A stretch of 64,000 nt of DNA from JABDCD01 sp964469525 (GCA_964469525.1 CAYXYU010000001.1:186001-250000); one strand, 5' to 3'; positions 17,496 through 25,736 are shown, counted from the stretch's first letter. Made by a program: numbers and translations. The notes: a model not told the origin generated them from the letters alone.

Positions 17496-17867
17496 ATGGA
17501 CATCACCCCGCTTACGCCGCGCAGCAAGCAGGTCATTACCGGCTATGGCAGCGGACAGTTCAAGATCAGCGGGCAGGTCTATACGCATTCGGTATTGGTG
17601 TTTCCCGACAAGGTATTGCCGTGGCAAGCAGATGCGCATTCCTCCCTTACGCTTGAAAGCCTGTCCCCTGTCATCGATGAAGGCGGGGTTGAGCTGCTGC
17701 TGATCGGTTGCGGCAAGGCGCAATCTACCTTGCCCCCGAAAATCCGCACGGCCTTGAAAGAGGAAGGCATCGCCCTCGAAGTGATGGACACCGGCGCGGC
17801 GGTGCGCACCTACAATATCGTGCTGGCCGAAGGCCGCCGCGTCGCTGCGGCGCTGGTGGCAATATAA
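17496..17867 (+). CDS. Mth938-like domain-containing protein
   Basis: This small protein of the DUF498/Mth938 family (123 aa from the ATG at 17496) has the conserved GYGSGQFKISG beginning and a Gly-containing strand LLIGCG, then AVRTYNIVLAEGRRVAAALVA at the end. Relatives include the mitochondrial complex I assembly factor NDUFAF3; the bacterial role is not settled. In many alphaproteobacteria it follows secDF and precedes a phytoene/squalene synthase-like gene, as partly kept here. An upstream in-frame start would be encoded by the repeat and is rejected. Confidence 0.85.
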   Translation: MDITPLTPRSKQVITGYGSGQFKISGQVYTHSVLVFPDKVLPWQADAHSSLTLESLSPVIDEGGVELLLIGCGKAQSTLPPKIRTALKEEGIALEVMDTGAAVRTYNIVLAEGRRVAAALVAI

Positions 17868-17884
17868 TTTTGGGCGAGAAACGT

Positions 17885-17960
17885 CCTCAGCCTAACCCTC
17901 TCCCGTATTGCAGGAGAGGAAAGCTGCGCTGGCGCGCAGCGACAGCGTAGCGGGTGAGGG
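17885..17960. repeat. CCTCTCCC-type palindromic repeat
   Basis: Two adjacent hairpins, at 17897-17919 (CCTCTCC/GGAGAGG) and at 17923-17940 (GCTGCG/CGCAGC), lie inside an outer CCTCAG...GGGTGAGG pairing. The layout resembles GC-rich intergenic elements found in many alphaproteobacteria. The rest of the 228-base gap holds a perfect palindrome GGGTTTAAACCC at 18012-18023. Confidence 0.6.
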
Positions 17961-18095
17961 CGACTAACCAATTGTCCAATCATGAAATTGTCATAAAAAC
18001 TTCATATTCGGGGGTTTAAACCCGGGCTTTCGCATGTTACGCTGAAAGCAGGGGTGATGATCCTCATGCCCCTGAACGTGAAGAAGGAGGACGTC

Positions 18096-18491
18096 ATGGC
18101 TGACGAAATGACCGACAAACAATTTTCCGAATGGCAGGCTGCTAATCGGGAACAACTCGAACAAGCGGCTGAACGTGCCCGTAACGCACCTGCGGAAGAA
18201 CAATTTGATATGTTTTCGGGTGAAATCAATGAGGTGGTGGTTGGTGCAAATCAATTAACTCCCGAACAGCGTCGTTCGCTGGCGATCAACATGCGCATGG
18301 ATACTACGCGCCACGCCGGTACCACCCAGCGCAGCTTGGATGATGCTGCGGCCTATACGGGTGGGGAGAGGGATGACCATGATGGGCATGCGCAGGAAGT
18401 CTGCCCCAGTAATCTGAGCTACCTTTCGCCGCCGCATGCCAATGGCAAGGGCGGTCGCAGCAAGGACGATACCCCGACGCTTGCCGGCTAA
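18096..18491 (+). CDS. Hypothetical hydrophilic protein
   Basis: This 131-residue protein begins MADEMTDKQFSEWQAANREQ, with a strong ribosome binding site (AAGGAGG) six bases before the ATG at 18096. The N-terminal half is acidic and helical; the C-terminal half is Gly/His/Ser-rich and looks disordered. There is no membrane segment or recognised family. It stands alone after a repeat and overlaps the sodB end by three bases from the other strand. Confidence 0.7.
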   Translation: MADEMTDKQFSEWQAANREQLEQAAERARNAPAEEQFDMFSGEINEVVVGANQLTPEQRRSLAINMRMDTTRHAGTTQRSLDDAAAYTGGERDDHDGHAQEVCPSNLSYLSPPHANGKGGRSKDDTPTLAG

Positions 18492-19189
18492 CCGAGATTC
18501 TTCTCGGCAAACTCCCAGTTGACCAGCTTGTCGAGGAAGGTGGAGATATAATCCGGCCGCTTGTTCTGGTAATCCAGGTAATAGGCGTGTTCCCAGACGT
18601 CCATGGTCAGCAGAGCTTTCTGGCCGTGCGCCATCGGTAAATCGGCGTTAGGTGTCTTGACCACCTTCAGCGTGCCGTTATCGAGCACCAGCCACGCCCA
18701 GCCGCTGCCGAACTGCGTGATACCGGCCTGCTTGAAGGCTTCCTTGAACTTATCGTAGCCGCCGAAATCCTTGTCGATGCGCTTGCCGATTTCGCCCTGG
18801 GGCGCGCCGCCGCCGTTCGGCTTCATGGAGTTCCAGTAAAACGTGTGGTTCCATACCTGCGCGGCATTATTGAACAGCGGGCCTTTTTCCTTCGCCGACT
18901 CCATGATGACTTCTTCGAGCGATGCCTTGGCCAGCGGTGTGTTTTGCACCAGCTCGTTAGCCTTGTCGACATAGGCCTTGTGATGCTTGCCGTGATGGAA
19001 CGACAGGGTGTTGGCCGAGATATGCGGTTCGAGAGCATTCTGGGGATAGGGTAGGTCAGGCAGGGTGAATGGCATGGTCTCCTCATTCGGTTGGGCTGCA
19101 AAGGCACTTACTATCATCCGGTTGGCCGCTGCCGTCAAGACTGACGCCGCCGCCACGCCCTTGCAGAATTGACGTCTGGACGTATCCAT
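18488..19189 (-). CDS. sodB: Fe/Mn superoxide dismutase with Tat-like leader
   Basis: It converts superoxide to peroxide and oxygen. The mature domain has the metal-binding regions HHGKHHKAY, NHTFYWN and DVWEHAYYLDY; AAQVWNHTF favours the iron type. The N-terminus MDTSRRQFCKG plus an Ala-rich hydrophobic stretch matches a twin-arginine signal, unusual for a family that is mostly cytoplasmic. A second in-frame ATG at 19075 (MPFTLPDLPYP, the usual beginning of the enzyme) has GAGGAG just upstream. Both an exported and a cytosolic form could therefore be made. Which start dominates is inference. Confidence 0.9.
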   Translation of the reverse strand: MDTSRRQFCKGVAAASVLTAAANRMIVSAFAAQPNEETMPFTLPDLPYPQNALEPHISANTLSFHHGKHHKAYVDKANELVQNTPLAKASLEEVIMESAKEKGPLFNNAAQVWNHTFYWNSMKPNGGGAPQGEIGKRIDKDFGGYDKFKEAFKQAGITQFGSGWAWLVLDNGTLKVVKTPNADLPMAHGQKALLTMDVWEHAYYLDYQNKRPDYISTFLDKLVNWEFAEKNLG

Positions 19190-19245
19190 GCCCCCTGTGT
19201 AGGGTGCACTCCATCAAATTGCAATAAGGAAAAAACCGTTTCCCT

Positions 19246-19767
19246 ATGCAGCTTTCCTACTGCGCCCAGATGGTCAGGACGCACGACCCAGACCGTTTCC
19301 TGGCGGCGCTGTTCATACCGGCGCCGGCGCGCGAGGCGCTGCTTTCGCTATTGGCGCTGAATGTCGAACTGGCAAATATCCACTATGCCACGCGCGAGGA
19401 AATGATTGGCCATATTCGCCATGCCTGGTGGCAGGAAGCGGTGGATGCGTTGTATGAGGGGCAGCCGCCCAAGGAGCAACCGGTATTGCAGGCACTGGCG
19501 CCGGTGATTGCAGCGGGACAGCTGCCGCGTGAAAAAATGAATATGCTGCTGGAGAATTACCGCGAGCACTTCCCCACGCTGCCGCCGGATCTGGATGCCA
19601 TATTGGATGAGATGAACGTCATATTGATGCGGGCCTTGTCGGTGGACGAGTCAGGATGGAGAAAGGCCAGTGCCGTAATTGCCGCACACCGGCAGCGGCA
19701 TGGCAGGAAATGGAATGGCTGGCTGCATGTGAGGCTGCTAGTGGCGGGGTTTAACTTGTCATCCTGA
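19246..19767 (+). CDS. Phytoene/squalene synthase-like protein, shortened
   Basis: The N-terminus MQLSYCAQMVRTHDPDRFLAALF and the region IRHAWWQEAVDALYEG match the NDUFAF6-like branch of the phytoene/squalene synthase superfamily, usually 250-290 aa; here it is 173 aa. The C-terminal half appears missing or collapsed, and the last residues (LSS) and the stop are encoded by the left arm of a GTCATCCTGA repeat. No DxxxD prenyl-diphosphate motif is seen, as in the NDUFAF6-like group. Divergent from sodB. Possibly truncated by the repeat. Confidence 0.7.
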   Translation: MQLSYCAQMVRTHDPDRFLAALFIPAPAREALLSLLALNVELANIHYATREEMIGHIRHAWWQEAVDALYEGQPPKEQPVLQALAPVIAAGQLPREKMNMLLENYREHFPTLPPDLDAILDEMNVILMRALSVDESGWRKASAVIAAHRQRHGRKWNGWLHVRLLVAGFNLSS

Positions 19768-19856
19768 ACGCAGCGAAGCGGAGTCGAAGATATTTCTTTG
19801 CCTGCCCGAAGAAAGATCCTTCGACTTCGGCCTGCGGCCTTCGCTCAGGATGACAA
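19757..19856. repeat. GTCATCCTGA inverted repeat shared by two convergent gene ends
   Basis: The arms begin TTGTCATCCTGA at 19758-19769 and on the opposite strand at 19845-19856. The inner halves are related to CGAAG/CTTCG palindromes. Both flanking genes end in the arms with Leu-Ser-Ser-stop. Confidence 0.85.
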
Positions 19857-20645
19857 TAAGACTGCCAACAGCAAACTCCCCACGATAATGCGGTACCAGG
19901 CGAAGGGAACGAAACCGTGGCGGCTGATAAAGGGGATAAACCAGCGCACCACCACGATGGCCGACAGGAAGGCCGAGACGAACCCGGCGGCGATCAGCGT
20001 GATGCTGCTCGAGGTCAGGTCGCCGAAGTTCTTGTAAAGATCGTAAACGGTGGCGGCGAAGAGGGTGGGAATGGCCAGGAAGAAGGAGAATTCCGTCGCT
20101 GCCTTGCGTTCCACACCGAGCAAAAGCGCCCCCATGATGGTGGCGCCGGAGCGTGACAGGCCGGGAATCATTGCCAATGATTGACAGAAGCCAATCATTA
20201 CGGCGTTGCGCGGCGTCAGGTCGTCGACCGCATGGATGCGCGGCGGCGGCTTCCATTTCTCGATGGCGAGGATGGCGAAGCCCCCGATCACCATCATGCC
20301 CGCCACCACCCAGATATTGAACAGCAGGCCAGTGATGATCTTATGGAAAAAGAATCCCAGCACGCCCGCCGGCAGGAAGCCGAACAGCAGGTTCAGGACA
20401 AAACGCTGTGCAGCCGGGTGGGTCCACAGACTACAGGCGACGTCGGTCAGTTTCTTCTGATAGAGCCAGCAGATGGCAAGGATAGCGCCTAGCTGTATGC
20501 TGATCTCGAAGGATTTTCCCGGCGGGCCTTTGAAGCCCAGTATGTCCACCGCGATGATGAGATGCCCGGTCGAAGAGATGGGCAGGAACTCCGTCATCCC
20601 CTCGATGATGCCCAGGATCAGGGCATAGAGGAACATGATGTTCAT
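19845..20645 (-). CDS. uppP: Undecaprenyl-diphosphate phosphatase
   Basis: This BacA/UppP membrane enzyme recycles the lipid carrier for cell wall synthesis. The active-site motifs are EGMTEFLPISSTGHL near the N-terminus and IPGLSRSGAT in the middle; about eight hydrophobic segments are visible. I start at the ATG at 20645 (266 aa), which overlaps the hisN stop (ATGA); the longer frame adds 48 Arg/Ala-rich residues that are not membrane-like. The final LSS and stop lie in the repeat. Confidence 0.92.
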   Translation of the reverse strand: MNIMFLYALILGIIEGMTEFLPISSTGHLIIAVDILGFKGPPGKSFEISIQLGAILAICWLYQKKLTDVACSLWTHPAAQRFVLNLLFGFLPAGVLGFFFHKIITGLLFNIWVVAGMMVIGGFAILAIEKWKPPPRIHAVDDLTPRNAVMIGFCQSLAMIPGLSRSGATIMGALLLGVERKAATEFSFFLAIPTLFAATVYDLYKNFGDLTSSSITLIAAGFVSAFLSAIVVVRWFIPFISRHGFVPFAWYRIIVGSLLLAVLLSS

Positions 20646-21430
20646 GCGCTCAGCAACTTCAGCGCGTGCTGGTGGAGCTCGGGCGTCGCCGCGGCGAGCA
20701 CGTGCCCCTCGGAGGCACTGGTCAGCGCCGCTCCCTTCCAGTCGGTGATGACGCCGCCTGCCCCTTGTACGACAGGAACCAGAGCGCAAAAATCATATGG
20801 TTTCAGCTGCGCATCCACCACCAAGTCGATATGGCCATTGGCCAGCATGGCGTAGGCATAGGCATCGCCCCCAAGCGTGACATTGGCGCTGGCGTTGCCG
20901 ATACGGTCGAACAGCTCCGCTTCGGAGGGGGTAAAATAATGTTCCGAAGTGGTAACGACTACCGCCTGTTGCAGCGCGCGGCAATCACGTGTTGCGCAGG
21001 GACGGCCGTTATGCGTGGTGTCCTCGTCGCAGGTGGCAACCCAACGGTCACCTGAAACCGGCTGATCGATGATGCCAAGAACAGGAATACCATGCTCAGT
21101 CAGCGCGATGAGGGTGGTGAAGATGGGATAGCCGGCTACGAAAGAACGGGTGCCGTCGATCGGATCGATCACCCATTGCAGGGCAGCGTCTGTGCGGATG
21201 TTTCCCATTTCCTCGCCAATGATGCCATGCTCGGGGCAGTTGTTTTCAATCAACGCCCGCATGGCGCTTTCGGCCTCGCGGTCGGCCAGCGTCACCGGAC
21301 TCGAATCGCCCTTGCGATCCATGATAATCGGTGCTCGCCAGTAGCGGCGCAATATGTCGCCGCTGGCATCGGCCATATGATGCGCCAGCGCCAATGTACG
21401 CGAATGAATTGAACGGATATTTCCCATCAT
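20642..21430 (-). CDS. hisN: Histidinol-phosphatase, inositol-monophosphatase family
   Basis: This Mg-dependent phosphatase has DPIDGTRSF and upstream GEEMGN, the two metal-site motifs of the IMPase fold. SSPVTLADREAE and the substrate loop favour HisN (histidinol-phosphate) over SuhB or CysQ. I begin at MMGNIRS (ATG at 21430, 262 aa); a GTG at 21493 would add 21 residues and overlap the divergent NUDIX gene. Coupled to uppP. Confidence 0.82.
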   Translation of the reverse strand: MMGNIRSIHSRTLALAHHMADASGDILRRYWRAPIIMDRKGDSSPVTLADREAESAMRALIENNCPEHGIIGEEMGNIRTDAALQWVIDPIDGTRSFVAGYPIFTTLIALTEHGIPVLGIIDQPVSGDRWVATCDEDTTHNGRPCATRDCRALQQAVVVTTSEHYFTPSEAELFDRIGNASANVTLGGDAYAYAMLANGHIDLVVDAQLKPYDFCALVPVVQGAGGVITDWKGAALTSASEGHVLAAATPELHQHALKLLSA

Positions 21431-21471
21431 TCCCCGCTTGCAAAATCGGGCATGGCTGCCAAGCTGTATCC

Positions 21472-22092
21472 ATGTCCTCAGACGTTCATGCACGAATCCA
21501 CTCTTTTCTGCAACAGCGAAGCGTTATTTCGCTGGTGGCGGGAGAGGCTGTATCATCGGCGCACATTCTTAAGGCGGGGGTGGTGCCTTTTATACGGCTG
21601 GAGAAAAAGGAAGGCCAGCAGGCCGAACAGGGAGCGTTTTTATATTTCCTCATGAAACCGGTGGCGCGGCACGAGCGGCTGGCGCCCCCGGCGTTCCAGC
21701 TGTGCAAGGGCACCCGGATGACCCGGGAGCGGGAAGCGTGGCGCGACCTGCGCGACGGCGAAGAGGCAGGTGTCGAAGCGGAGGCGGTGGCAGTGACGGC
21801 GCTGCGGGAGGGGATTGAGGAACTGGGATTAAGGCTGGAAGGGATAGTAAAGCTGCTGGAGCTGGGGCCTTATCGTTTTTCTTCGGCTAAAACCGGGCGG
21901 AAAAGGCATATGTGGCTGTTCGCCGCGGAAATGGAGAGTATGGAATCGTTCCAGCCGGATGCCGAGGTGGCCCCGACTACTGCCGAACGCCAATGGCTCT
22001 CACTCGCCGAATTCGATATTGTCGGACGCAACGATCACCGGTATATTTTGCGGGACATCGAGGCCAGGCTCAGAGCCAGTTATAAGGAGTAA
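21472..22092 (+). CDS. NUDIX hydrolase
   Basis: This 206-aa protein has the NUDIX box around AVAVTALREGIEELGLRL, which binds metal and hydrolyses nucleoside-diphosphate-linked compounds. Substrate unknown. The ATG at 21472 (MSSDVHARIHS) is chosen because sequence upstream is shared with the divergent hisN promoter region; no strong ribosome binding site is present. It ends just before the DUF255 gene, whose AAGGAG lies across its final codons. Confidence 0.8.
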   Translation: MSSDVHARIHSFLQQRSVISLVAGEAVSSAHILKAGVVPFIRLEKKEGQQAEQGAFLYFLMKPVARHERLAPPAFQLCKGTRMTREREAWRDLRDGEEAGVEAEAVAVTALREGIEELGLRLEGIVKLLELGPYRFSSAKTGRKRHMWLFAAEMESMESFQPDAEVAPTTAERQWLSLAEFDIVGRNDHRYILRDIEARLRASYKE

Positions 22093-22097
22093 GCCCT

Positions 22098-24377
22098 ATC
22101 AAACCCGTTGAACGCAACCCGCGCTTCACCAACCCGCTGGCAGACGCCGTCAGTCCCTACCTGCGCCAGCATGCCCACAATCCGGTGTTCTGGCAGCCGT
22201 GGGGCGCAGCAGCGCTGGAGCAGGCGCGGCAGGAGAACAAGCCCATCCTGCTTTCCATCGGCTATTCCACCTGCTACTGGTGCCATGTCATGGAGCGCGA
22301 GGTGTTCGAGAACCTGTCCATCGCTTCGCTGATGAACCGGTATTTTGTCAACATCAAGGTTGACCGCGAGGAGCATCCCGAGCTTGACGAGATATACATG
22401 GTGGCGCGGCAGCTGCTCACCCATGAAGGCGGCTGGCCCAACAACATATTCCTGACTCCGGAGCTTAAGCCTTTTTATGCCGGCGGCACGTTCGGGCCCA
22501 CCGAGGCTTACGGTAAGCCATCTTTTCCGCGCCTGCTCGAATGGCTCAATTACTCATGGACGACACAAGAATCCGAGGTGCGCGACACCGCCGCGAAGAT
22601 CACCGAAGCGATGCTGCCGTATCTGGTGCATACCGCACCAGAGAATGCACCGCGGGGGGATATTCGTGCACAGGCGGCGCATATGGCGGCACTGCTCACA
22701 CAGTATCACGATGCACAGTCGGGCGGGTTCTTCCAGGCACCGAAATTCCCGCACGAAACGTACCTGTCGTTTTTGCTGTCGCTCTACGAGCGCACCATTG
22801 ATAAGCAGCTGCTCGACATGGTGACGCGTAGCCTCTCGCGCATGGCGTCAGGCGGGCTATACGATCAGGTCGGGGGCGGGTTCCACCGTTATGCCGTCGA
22901 CAAGGACTGGCTGGTGCCGCATTTCGAGAAGATGCTCTATAACCAGGCGCAGATGGCGCGCCTCTACACCGAGGCGGCGCGCATTACCGGCAATCCATGG
23001 TTCGCCGACATCGCGTGCAGCGTGCTGGATTTCGTAGCTGGTCCGCTGACCGACGGGAACGGTGCTTTTTATTCCGCCATCGATGCCGAGACGAATGGAG
23101 TAGAAGGCGCCTATTATGTCTGGCCGGCACAGGAGCTACAGCGCCTGCTGACATCCGAAGAAACCGCATTTTTCATTCGCGTGTATGCGCTGGCAGAGGT
23201 GCCGGTCTTCCCCGGCCACAAGGACGCCGGCGGGCAGGTGCTGACACTATGCAAGCCGCTTGACCAGCTAGCCAAAGAACTGGAGATGCCGTATATACAG
23301 CTGGCGGCAATGTGTGGAAAGCTGATGAACAAGCTGCTCGTTGCGCGCAACCAGCGTCAAGCACCCGGCTTAGATGACAAGATCATCGTCGCCTGGAACG
23401 GGTTGATGATCGATGCCTACGCGCATGCCGGAAAGATATTCAACCGGCCGGATTATATCGATCGCGCCCGCAGAGCCGCCGATTTCCTGCTTGAGCACGC
23501 CATCGACAACCAGGGGGAGCTGAAACGGATTCATGCCGGCGGCAAGGCGCAGCTCGACGCGACGCTAGAAGATTACGCCATGCTGGTCCGCGGCCTGCTT
23601 ACTTTATACCGCGCGCGGCCGGATGCGCGGCTGCTGTCGGATACGGTGGCGCTGACGCAGCGGGCCGAGGAAGGATTTCTCGATGCGCCTGACCGCGGTT
23701 ATTTCTTCATGCAGCGCTCGGACAATCTACTGGTGAGGCTCAAAGGCGGCGACGACGGGGCGATTCCGAACGCCAACGCGGTCATGCTGCATAATCTGGT
23801 TGATCTCTATGAGATCACCGGAGAGGAAGTCTGGAAACGACAAGCAGAGGCGCAGGCAGCATACTTTCTGAACGGCCGGGAGGCCCCGCTTCCGGAATAT
23901 GCCACCATGCTGCAGGCGGCGATGCGCCTGACAAAAGGGGAAGTGCTTACATCTTCCATTCATGAAACGCTTTCAGCGCAGACCTCTCCGCCAGATCAGG
24001 TAGTGACGATCGCGGCAGCGTTGACACCGGAGGATGTCAAACCGGGCAGCGACGCCGAACTGACCGTGACGCTGGATATCAGGCAGGGATGGCACATCAA
24101 TGCCGAGCGCGTCGAACAGCCGTCCCTCGTCCCGACCCAGCTTGACGTGCAGGGGAAGAACGTGCGGCTGGAGGAGCTTTCCTATCCCGAACCAAAACGG
24201 ATTCCCGGCGCTGCCGGCGAAACGCTGCCGGTCTATGAAGGCAGGGTGGAGATTATTGCCTGGGTCCATTTAGGAGGCCGGGGGAAAAAGCGCCCGCCGG
24301 TCAAGCTGCTGCTGCGCTTTCAGCCCTGCAGCGGCACAACCTGCCACGCGGTGCAGGACCTGTTCCTGACCCTGTAG
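22098..24377 (+). CDS. DUF255 (YyaL-type) thioredoxin-domain protein with C-terminal DsbD-alpha-like domain
   Basis: The N-terminal thioredoxin-like domain carries STCYWCHVME (CxxC), and the middle is an alpha/alpha-barrel of the six-hairpin type (GLYDQVGGGFHRY, VPHFEKMLYNQAQ). The last 130 residues form an extra beta domain ending FQPCSGTTC, like the redox immunoglobulin domain at the start of DsbD. The conserved opening SPYLRQHAHNPVFWQPW needs a start upstream of the first canonical one (GTG at 22185). AAGGAG stands eight bases before an ATC at 22098; CTG at 22137 is the alternative. I annotate from 22098 (759 aa) as inference. Function of the family is unsettled. Confidence 0.85.
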   Translation: MKPVERNPRFTNPLADAVSPYLRQHAHNPVFWQPWGAAALEQARQENKPILLSIGYSTCYWCHVMEREVFENLSIASLMNRYFVNIKVDREEHPELDEIYMVARQLLTHEGGWPNNIFLTPELKPFYAGGTFGPTEAYGKPSFPRLLEWLNYSWTTQESEVRDTAAKITEAMLPYLVHTAPENAPRGDIRAQAAHMAALLTQYHDAQSGGFFQAPKFPHETYLSFLLSLYERTIDKQLLDMVTRSLSRMASGGLYDQVGGGFHRYAVDKDWLVPHFEKMLYNQAQMARLYTEAARITGNPWFADIACSVLDFVAGPLTDGNGAFYSAIDAETNGVEGAYYVWPAQELQRLLTSEETAFFIRVYALAEVPVFPGHKDAGGQVLTLCKPLDQLAKELEMPYIQLAAMCGKLMNKLLVARNQRQAPGLDDKIIVAWNGLMIDAYAHAGKIFNRPDYIDRARRAADFLLEHAIDNQGELKRIHAGGKAQLDATLEDYAMLVRGLLTLYRARPDARLLSDTVALTQRAEEGFLDAPDRGYFFMQRSDNLLVRLKGGDDGAIPNANAVMLHNLVDLYEITGEEVWKRQAEAQAAYFLNGREAPLPEYATMLQAAMRLTKGEVLTSSIHETLSAQTSPPDQVVTIAAALTPEDVKPGSDAELTVTLDIRQGWHINAERVEQPSLVPTQLDVQGKNVRLEELSYPEPKRIPGAAGETLPVYEGRVEIIAWVHLGGRGKKRPPVKLLLRFQPCSGTTCHAVQDLFLTL

Positions 24378-24412
24378 TAATTAGCAATTGAATAATCTCG
24401 TTTATTACCCTT

Positions 24413-24445
24413 TTGACAAGCGCCCCTTCCGCAGGCTACTATAAT
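24413..24445 (+). promoter_or_regulatory. Candidate sigma-70 promoter of rpsU
   Basis: A perfect TTGACA at 24413-24418 precedes overlapping -10 candidates: TACTAT at 24437-24442 (18-base spacer) and TATAAT at 24440-24445 (21-base spacer). Confidence 0.6.
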
Positions 24446-24492
24446 TATTCGTCCTTAATGCAACCCATAGGCCCGGAAGGGGGTATGTTTTT

Positions 24493-24696
24493 TTGGTAGA
24501 AGTCATTGTCCGCGACAACAACGTCGAGCAGGCACTGCGTGCGCTTAAAAAGAAGATGCAGCGCGAAGGGCTGTTCCGCGAGATGAAAATGCGCCGCCAT
24601 TATGAGAAGCCTTCCGAAGCCCGTGTCCGCTCCGCGGCCGAGGCGAAGCGCCGCGCTCGCAAGCTTGCCCGCAAGCAATCCGAGAAAAACGACTGA
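24493..24696 (+). CDS. rpsU: Small-subunit ribosomal protein bS21
   Basis: This 67-residue basic protein has the S21 pattern VEVIVRDNNVEQALRALKKKMQREGLFREMKMRRHYEKPSE. The start is a TTG at 24493, preceded by GGAAGGGGG; an ATG at 24485 is out of frame and stops at once. The C-terminal tail is Arg/Lys/Ala-rich. Monocistronic with its own promoter. Confidence 0.93.
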   Translation: MVEVIVRDNNVEQALRALKKKMQREGLFREMKMRRHYEKPSEARVRSAAEAKRRARKLARKQSEKND

Positions 24697-24700
24697 TCCT

Positions 24701-24772
24701 TGTCATCCTGAGGCGAAGCCGAAGAATCTGTTTACTATTAGAAACAGATCCTTCGCTGCGCTCAGGATGACA
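24701..24772. repeat. TGTCATCCTGAG inverted repeat
   Basis: The outer arms TGTCATCCTGAG (24701-24712) and CTCAGGATGACA (24761-24772) are perfect complements, and inner GAATCTGTTT/AAACAGATCC pairing continues the stem. It lies between convergent rpsU and the hydrolase gene and belongs to the same family as the repeat at 19757-19856. Confidence 0.85.
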
Positions 24773-24815
24773 AAGCAATCACCTTGGAATCGCTATGCGA
24801 TTCAGGTGGTGACGG

Positions 24816-25736
24816 TTAGGATTTCATTCTTTTAAAAAAACGCATGAACGATGTTTTGAAATCGTCATGCGTTTTCTGTTGTGCCTCGCGCAGCCAATCG
24901 GCAATCAGCCCAATCTGGTCGTCCGTCATGAGGGCGGGCGCATGGCCGACACCCGCTATTTCATGCAGCGTGAGATCGGAATGGCGCTCCCGCATTTTCA
25001 CTGCCGTATCATGCGTCAGTATGTCCGACTGCGCGCCACGTATCAACAACACGGGAATCTCCCTCAGCGGGTTCCATAGCGGCCAGAGATTGACATCGCT
25101 GATATCCTTTTCCTGAGGAAATCCGGCAGCGATTGCCGGATCGAACGCCAGGCGGAACGATCCATCCGGCGCTGGTTCGATGCCATGTACGAACAGGTGT
25201 TGCCAGTGCGCTTCCGACGGGATGCCGAACGTGGCAGCCCGGACGCGCAACGCGGCTTCGGCATCGGCACGGGTGAGGAAAGAGGAGGGGCCTCTGGCCC
25301 CGGCGTAGCTCAGAATGCGTTGCAGCCCGTTTGCTGGAATCAGGCAGCCCACATCGTTCAGTACCAGGGCGCTGATCAAACCCGGCATCATCATGGCGAT
25401 GATGCCGCCCATAGAGGTGCCGACCCACTGCACTTGCCCGAGCCGCAACTCGCGCAGCATGTAGGAGAGATCGGCAACGTAGGTCTGGTAGTTATAGGCG
25501 GCCGGATCGGGCAGCCACTCGCTTTTGCCGCGTCCCGGCATGTCCGGGCACAGCACCCGGCATTTCTCCGCCAGCACTTGCGCCAGCATATCGAAATCGC
25601 GGCCGTTGCGCGTCAGCCCGTGCACGCACAGCACGGTGCGCGCCGCCTTCGGATTTCCCCATTCGTAACAGATCAGCCGGTGGCTTCCCGCATTTCCAAG
25701 ATTGGGTAAGTCGAAGAAAAGCTGCCGCGGCTCCAT
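24816..25736 (-). CDS. Alpha/beta hydrolase
   Basis: This 306-residue hydrolase has VHGLTRNGRDF (oxyanion region), the nucleophile elbow GTSMGG, an acid in the RGAQSDIL loop and the catalytic histidine in GVGHAPAL. Substrate unknown. I start at the ATG at 25736, which overlaps the PAP2 stop (TGATG); a TTG two codons upstream is possible. A strong intrinsic-terminator-like hairpin with seven T lies inside the last codons, about 18 bases before the stop, so messages ending there would lack a stop codon. Confidence 0.85.
   Translation of the reverse strand: MEPRQLFFDLPNLGNAGSHRLICYEWGNPKAARTVLCVHGLTRNGRDFDMLAQVLAEKCRVLCPDMPGRGKSEWLPDPAAYNYQTYVADLSYMLRELRLGQVQWVGTSMGGIIAMMMPGLISALVLNDVGCLIPANGLQRILSYAGARGPSSFLTRADAEAALRVRAATFGIPSEAHWQHLFVHGIEPAPDGSFRLAFDPAIAAGFPQEKDISDVNLWPLWNPLREIPVLLIRGAQSDILTHDTAVKMRERHSDLTLHEIAGVGHAPALMTDDQIGLIADWLREAQQKTHDDFKTSFMRFFKRMKS
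24834..24873 (-). terminator. Intrinsic terminator overlapping the end of the hydrolase gene
   Basis: Read on the minus strand, a 13-14 bp stem (AACGCATGACGAT against ATCGTTCATGCGTT, one bulge) is followed immediately by seven T. The stop codon of the gene lies beyond the T-run at 24816-24818. Confidence 0.65.
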
